From Candidatus Mycalebacterium zealandia (GTDB lineage: Bacteria; Desulfobacterota_D; UBA1144; Nemesobacterales; Mycalebacteriaceae): a stretch of 64,000 nucleotides of DNA. Within the stretch, counting starts at the first letter, position 1; each line of letters opens with the position of its first letter. The notes beneath the pieces are model-generated. The model saw only the letters and a program-made list of their open reading frames with translations, did no database searches and was not told the origin of the DNA. The translations under genes and the position numbers were made by a program. The DNA is taken from NCBI GenBank assembly GCA_014075295.1, contig CP046180.1:186001-250000 (forward strand), read 5' to 3'. Shown here piece by piece: positions 60,230 through 64,000 of this stretch.

Positions 60230-61957
60230 ATGAAACTTCTTTTCAGACCGCGTGATGAAAAATATGTCGGCTCCGGCAATTTACCGCATGGCACTTTTGA
60301 CGACACGGCGAAATGGATTCCGATTTTCCGCTATCTGGAGGAAGGGGCGCGGAAGTTTCCCGACAAACCGCTTTTTACAGTCGGGGACTCCGGCGGCAAG
60401 GCGGTTTCGGAATACACATACGGTTCGGCAAACGGCGCCGTGAACACAATCTCCAACGCTCTTTTGGAGGAGGCTGGCGTCAACAAAGGCGAAACGGTTG
60501 GAATCTATATGCTCAACCGCGCCGAGTTTGTGCTTTCAATCCTCGCCATACATAAATCGGGCGGCGTTCAGGTTCCAATAAACAAGGACGAAAAAGGTGA
60601 GCGGCTCGCCTACATAATCAACTATTCAGGGCAACGCGTTCTTATGACCGATGAAGAGAGTTTGCCGTTGCTTGGCGAGATTGAGGGCGGGCTTGAAAAT
60701 CTGGAATATGTTTTTGTCGCGGGCGGAGGAGGAGAGAAACTTCCCGCGAAAATCGGGCGGGCAAAGGTTCTGCCGTTTTCATTTTTTGACGATTTTTCAT
60801 CTGAAAACCCCGATGTTGATGTTTCCGTTTCGGACGCCGAAAGGTGCATGTTCACCTCCGGCACAACGGGAATGCCGAAAGGCGTTTCCAGAAATCACAG
60901 CGGCGTTGTGCTGACCGTGCGCGCCTACATTGAGCATCAGGGAATCCGCAGCGAAGACGCGCTTATGACCGTGCTGTCGCTCGCTCACGCGAACGCGCAG
61001 GTGATGTGCCTGTTTGCCTCCATAGCGGCGGGGGCGCGTTGCGTCATATTTCCCCGTTTTTCGGCTTCCAATTTCTGGAAATGGGCGGGTGATTGCGGCG
61101 CCACCATTACCAATATGCTGGGCTCGGTTCCCGAATATCTGTGGGCTTCGGCTCGGTCCGAACACGATAGAAAACACTCGGTCAGAACCGTTCTTGCCGG
61201 GCCCGCGCCGAAAAACCGCACGGAATTTGAGGAACGGTTCGGCATTCGGGTTGTTGAGGGCTACGGCTCAACCGAGATGGGAATGGTGCTTTGGCAGTAT
61301 GCGGAGGATTTTCGCTCCGGCTCTTCGGGGTTTGTCACTCAGGGCTATCATGTTGAGATACGAGACTCTGAAGACACGGACACGGTTGTTCAGGATGAGT
61401 GGGACACTGTGGAGCATGACTCTGCGCCGCCGCAATGCGTGGGTCTGCTTTTCATACGCCCGCTTATACCGGACACAACGCTCAATGAGTATTTCAAAGA
61501 TCCGGAGAGGACTCGGCAGGCGTTTGATGACGAAGGGTTTTTCAATTCGGACGACCTTTTCGCCAGAGGGACAGACGGCAGATACTACTTTCAGGGTAGA
61601 TACAGCAGAATCAGGGTTTCGGGTGAAAACGTTGACCCCAACGCCGTTGCGAACACCGCCCTCAAACATGAGGCGGTGAGTCAGGCAATCGCGCTCGGAG
61701 TGCGTCTGCCCGACATTTCCGATGACGAAATCAAACTGAACATCGTTTTGAATGCGGGAGCGAGTTTTGACGAGGTTGAGTTCTGCAAGTGGATGGCGGA
61801 GCGCGGACCGGTCTATATGGTTCCCAGATTCATTCAGATATACGAGCAGTTTCCTCTCACTTCAACCCAGAAAATTAATCTGGGCTCTCTGAAGCTGCTT
61901 GAAGACAAAACATGGGACAGAAGCAAGTCGGGACTGCGTCTGAAGACGAGAAAATAA
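60230..61957 (+). CDS. AMP-dependent acyl-CoA synthetase/ligase
   Basis: The 575-residue adenylating enzyme has the ATP-binding P-loop FTSGTTGMPKGVSRNH near residue 208, the acceptor motif EGYGSTEMGMV near 345, and GRYYFQGRYSRIRVSGENV near 455, the hinge to the C-terminal subdomain with a late catalytic Lys region (STQKINLGSL). It is closest in layout to crotonobetaine/carnitine or medium-chain acyl-CoA ligases. The N-terminus (RPRDEKYVGSGNLPHGTFDD) is an unusual lead-in shared with the gene at 63713. It begins 3 bases after trpG. Substrate is unknown. Confidence 0.88.
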   Translation: MKLLFRPRDEKYVGSGNLPHGTFDDTAKWIPIFRYLEEGARKFPDKPLFTVGDSGGKAVSEYTYGSANGAVNTISNALLEEAGVNKGETVGIYMLNRAEFVLSILAIHKSGGVQVPINKDEKGERLAYIINYSGQRVLMTDEESLPLLGEIEGGLENLEYVFVAGGGGEKLPAKIGRAKVLPFSFFDDFSSENPDVDVSVSDAERCMFTSGTTGMPKGVSRNHSGVVLTVRAYIEHQGIRSEDALMTVLSLAHANAQVMCLFASIAAGARCVIFPRFSASNFWKWAGDCGATITNMLGSVPEYLWASARSEHDRKHSVRTVLAGPAPKNRTEFEERFGIRVVEGYGSTEMGMVLWQYAEDFRSGSSGFVTQGYHVEIRDSEDTDTVVQDEWDTVEHDSAPPQCVGLLFIRPLIPDTTLNEYFKDPERTRQAFDDEGFFNSDDLFARGTDGRYYFQGRYSRIRVSGENVDPNAVANTALKHEAVSQAIALGVRLPDISDDEIKLNIVLNAGASFDEVEFCKWMAERGPVYMVPRFIQIYEQFPLTSTQKINLGSLKLLEDKTWDRSKSGLRLKTRK

Positions 61958-61959
61958 TT

Positions 61960-61988
61960 TTTACTTTCAACCTCATTTGTGCTATATT
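61960..61988 (+). promoter_or_regulatory. Promoter of the secreted cysteine-containing protein
   Basis: TTTACT (61960-61965), 17 bases, TATATT (61983-61988). It begins two bases after the ligase stop. The expected start is about 61995, with a GAGGGAG ribosome site in the leader. Confidence 0.5.
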
Positions 61989-62026
61989 GACCCTCAATCA
62001 GTACTTTTTTTGAGGGAGTTTGTTCA

Positions 62027-62563
62027 ATGATTAGAGTTCTTTTTTCATTTCTTGTACTTATTGTTTTGTCTATGTCTCAGGGCGCGCAGGCTGTCCAGCC
62101 GGCCGACAGCGCTGAAGCGAGCGGAATACGTACCTGCAAAGAAAAAATTCGGGAAAACACCGCCATTTTTTTGAAAGACCAACCCCATGTAAGCCACGAT
62201 TTTGTGGCTCCCGGCGGCAAAAGAAGCGTTGACAAAAGGCCTTTCCTTTCAACAGCTTTCAGAAACTACAGCGATGTGGGGCTTGCTCACTTGAGCATTG
62301 TTGCCACAAGGTCTGATTTGAGCAGAAAAAATGTCAAGTGCGACATGCAAATCAGCGAGACTTTCGCTTCGGAAAGAAAAAGTTGCGAAGCGTGGTCGCT
62401 TGAACTTTCAAAGCAGCAGTTTGAGGCGTTGCCTCTCGCCCCGGACATAACTCTGATGGAAAACAAAGGCAAACAAGGAGTGTTCTCTTTCTACTATCTG
62501 ACCAGTATCAACGACGGAAACGGTTGTCTGGTCAGCAGAAGAATGATGGCCTACGACGAATAG
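62027..62563 (+). CDS. Uncharacterised secreted protein with four cysteines
   Basis: The 178-residue protein has a signal peptide (1-22, ending AQA) and no membrane helix in the mature part. Four mature cysteines (in RTCKEK, VKCDMQ, KSCEAW and NGCLVS) could form two disulfides. The C-terminus ends RRMMAYDE. No family is recognised. It has its own promoter and a GAGGGAG ribosome site. It lies between two related acyl-CoA ligases but on its own transcript, so a link to them is not supported. Confidence 0.78.
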   Translation: MIRVLFSFLVLIVLSMSQGAQAVQPADSAEASGIRTCKEKIRENTAIFLKDQPHVSHDFVAPGGKRSVDKRPFLSTAFRNYSDVGLAHLSIVATRSDLSRKNVKCDMQISETFASERKSCEAWSLELSKQQFEALPLAPDITLMENKGKQGVFSFYYLTSINDGNGCLVSRRMMAYDE

Positions 62564-62580
62564 TTTTCGCGTTCGTTTTT

Positions 62581-63519
62581 TCAGAAAATCCAGTAAAGGA
62601 AAAAGCCGTAGAGGAGGAGCAGGGAAATGCCCACCTCCCTTCCGATTGCCGTGTTCTTTTTCATGAACGGCACGACAAGCGCGCTTATGGCAATGGCGAA
62701 CGGCAGTTGAAAGCCCGTTATTTCGGGGCTAATGGTAAGCGGCAGGATTGAAGCGGTCAGCCCCAGAATTACTATGTTGAACAGATTGCTGCCGACCAGA
62801 TTGCCAACCGCGATTGAGTATTCGCGCCGCGCAATCGCCGCAAAAGACGCGGCGAGTTCCGGCAAAGAGGTGCCCACCGCCACCGCGCTTGCGCCGATTG
62901 CGGCTTCCGGCACTCCGGCTCTGAAACCGATTCCGCTCGCGCCCTTAACAACCAAATCGCTTCCAAACGCGAGCGCGGCAAGCCCCGCCACGGTGATGAA
63001 CAGAACAAACCCGTTTCCACGGCTCTGAAACTTTTCGGGCGCGTGAGCGCTGGCTTTGCCCGCGCGTCTCACATACAGATATATGACAAGAGGCACAAGA
63101 AGCACAAACACCACGCCGCCCTCCCCTCTGCCGAGCATGCCGTCTCCGCACAGGAATATAAGAACAACCAGAAAAACAAACGCCAGAATTGTTTCCGCCC
63201 TGAGACCCTGATGAGTCCGGATTGGAAAAATAGCCGCACTTATTCCCATTATAAGGCAGATGTTTGAAACGTTGCTGCCTATGATGTTTCCGGTCGCTAT
63301 GTCCGCCGCGCCATTGAATGCGGCTATGAGGCATATCAAAAGTTCAGGCAGAGAGGTGCCGATTGCTATGACAGTCAATCCGGACACGACCGGGCTTATG
63401 CCCAGTTTTCGTGAGAAGAGCGAAGCGCCTTCAACCGCCGAGTCCGCACCGACCCACACACCCGTGATGCCCGCGATGAGCAGAACTACTTCAAAAATCA
63501 ATGAATCCGCGAAAAACAT
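62581..63519 (-). CDS. Na+/Ca2+ exchanger family protein (CaCA superfamily, YrbG-like)
   Basis: The 312-residue inner-membrane antiporter has about ten hydrophobic helices in two inverted halves. Each half has an alpha-repeat: AIGTSLPELLICLIA with GNIIGSNVSN near residues 55-90, and AVGTSLPELAASFAA with GNLVGSNLFN near 212-245. These Glu and Asn residues form the calcium and sodium sites in the structurally known NCX_Mj. I start at ATG 63519 rather than a TTG eight codons upstream. The exchanger usually exports calcium with sodium entry. Confidence 0.92.
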   Translation of the reverse strand: MFFADSLIFEVVLLIAGITGVWVGADSAVEGASLFSRKLGISPVVSGLTVIAIGTSLPELLICLIAAFNGAADIATGNIIGSNVSNICLIMGISAAIFPIRTHQGLRAETILAFVFLVVLIFLCGDGMLGRGEGGVVFVLLVPLVIYLYVRRAGKASAHAPEKFQSRGNGFVLFITVAGLAALAFGSDLVVKGASGIGFRAGVPEAAIGASAVAVGTSLPELAASFAAIARREYSIAVGNLVGSNLFNIVILGLTASILPLTISPEITGFQLPFAIAISALVVPFMKKNTAIGREVGISLLLLYGFFLYWIF

Positions 63520-63609
63520 CTTCCAGAGATATGGAAAGGGCAAAACCTTCCGCTTCGGGAGTATAAACGCGGTTTTTTAAATGGAAAGGACGGTGCGCCG
63601 TCCGCTTTG

Positions 63610-63636
63610 TTGAAATTGATTTTCAAATTGTATATT
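63610..63636 (+). promoter_or_regulatory. Possible promoter with an inverted-repeat operator before the second acyl-CoA ligase
   Basis: TTGAAA (63610-63615) and TATATT (63631-63636) are 15 bases apart, shorter than ideal. TTGAAA-TTGAT-TTTCAA (63610-63626) is a perfect 6-5-6 inverted repeat covering the -35, the layout of a repressor operator. Confidence 0.4.
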
Positions 63637-63712
63637 TTTCCCGCTGTGGCTTGGAGATTCAGACGCCTGTTTCTCACAACTTTTACAAAAAAACCACAGG
63701 AGGATTTCGGCT

Positions 63713-64000
63713 ATGCGCCTTTTATTTAAACCACGTGACAAACAGTATGTTGGAGGTGGAGATTTGCCTTTTGGCACATTTGACGACACAACACAGTGGC
63801 AACCGGTTACAAAAAATCTTGAAAATGGAGCCGCGGAGTTTCCCGACAAGGATATGTTCAAAGTCGGTGACAGAGATGGCAACATCGTTAAAAGTTTCAC
63901 ATACAAAGAGGCCAATGAACTCGCGAACAAAGTTGCCAACGGACTCATAAAAGATTTCAAAATCAAAAAAGGCGACAAAGTCGGCATGTATATGCTTAAC
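63713..64000 (+). CDS. AMP-dependent acyl-CoA synthetase/ligase (3' part cut off by window edge)
   Basis: The first 96 residues match the N-terminus of the acyl-CoA ligase at 60230 throughout. Shared features are the LLF(K/R)PRD start, GTFDDT near residue 22, EFPDK or KFPDK near 42, and KGDKVGMYMLN against KGETVGIYMLN at the end. Start is ATG 63713 with CAGGAGGA upstream, a strong ribosome site not seen before its relative. The P-loop and later motifs lie outside the window. It is probably a second ligase with its own control. Confidence 0.82.
   Translation, partial: MRLLFKPRDKQYVGGGDLPFGTFDDTTQWQPVTKNLENGAAEFPDKDMFKVGDRDGNIVKSFTYKEANELANKVANGLIKDFKIKKGDKVGMYMLN

Noticed and set aside
61991-62016. 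A 7-bp stem (CCCTCAA with TTGAGGG) that would hide the ribosome site of the 62-kb gene
   Set aside because: The left arm lies mostly upstream of the predicted transcription start (~61995), so the stem would not form in the mRNA unless the start is mapped earlier.
1-64000. CRISPR arrays, insertion sequences, prophage or integron structures
   Set aside because: No regularly spaced direct repeats, transposase or integrase motifs, or terminal inverted repeats were found; the three tRNA genes show no duplicated 3' ends nearby.

Overview
The window reads as a chromosomal segment of a Gram-negative bacterium of roughly 50% GC. An outer membrane is implied by an OprP-type porin, two further beta-barrel proteins, a TolC-type channel, lipoproteins and an Slt-type murein transglycosylase. 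I cannot assign a phylum from sequence alone. The mix of DapL-type lysine synthesis, a CofC-like F420 enzyme, a VKOR-DsbA fusion and paired acetoacetate-decarboxylase-family genes does not look like a standard gammaproteobacterium. A poorly cultured lineage is possible, but that is a guess. No insertion sequence, prophage or CRISPR array was seen.

Layout. 1-8.4 kb: a truncated membrane Fe-S oxidoreductase, tRNA-Gln/leuA, a soluble lytic transglycosylase, hisBH, radC, cofC, speB and tRNA-Met. 8.4-15.6 kb: a collinear minus-strand block dnaA-[oriC]-dnaN-comF-pheA-hisC-tyrA-msrB. The replication origin lies between dnaA and dnaN and has a DnaA-trio unwinding element. 15.7-24.7 kb: yifB/comM, thiL, two overlapping CNNM/CorC-like genes, tRNA-Ala, hupE, mutS and yraN. 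24.75-24.87 kb: a promoter-hairpin-CU-rich-terminator unit that looks like an undescribed small RNA. 24.9-31.4 kb: a VKOR-DsbA fusion, a PAP2-like protein, two glycosyltransferases, dapL and a second aminotransferase.

31.4-41.1 kb is a phosphate regulon: Pho-box repeats, pstS-pstC-pstA-pstB-phoU, convergent phoB-phoR, and an OprP-type porin divergent from phoB. PstC carries a beta-propeller-like periplasmic insertion and PstA a long charged one. 41.3-47.0 kb holds two paralogous outer-membrane barrels of unrecognised family and a TolC homologue, driven by strong promoters. 47.0-57.0 kb has purH, an AT-rich orphan gene, two tandem acetoacetate-decarboxylase-family genes with a structured leader, a PaaI-type thioesterase, folD, folK, thiD, a DUF35 protein, a DUF192 protein and a phosphohexomutase. 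57.1-64 kb has trpE and trpG separated by two opposite-strand lipoprotein genes, two related acyl-CoA ligases (the second cut by the window edge), a secreted cysteine-containing protein and a Na+/Ca2+ exchanger.

Two genome-wide habits show. Several housekeeping genes (mutS, trpE, trpG, yifB, the orphan at 48.7 kb) have a -10 element only 6-9 bases before the start codon and no Shine-Dalgarno sequence, suggesting leaderless or near-leaderless mRNAs. The pst, OMP and decarboxylase genes carry strong GGAGG sites. Coupled genes often join through TTGA as well as ATGA overlaps, and TTG and GTG starts are common.
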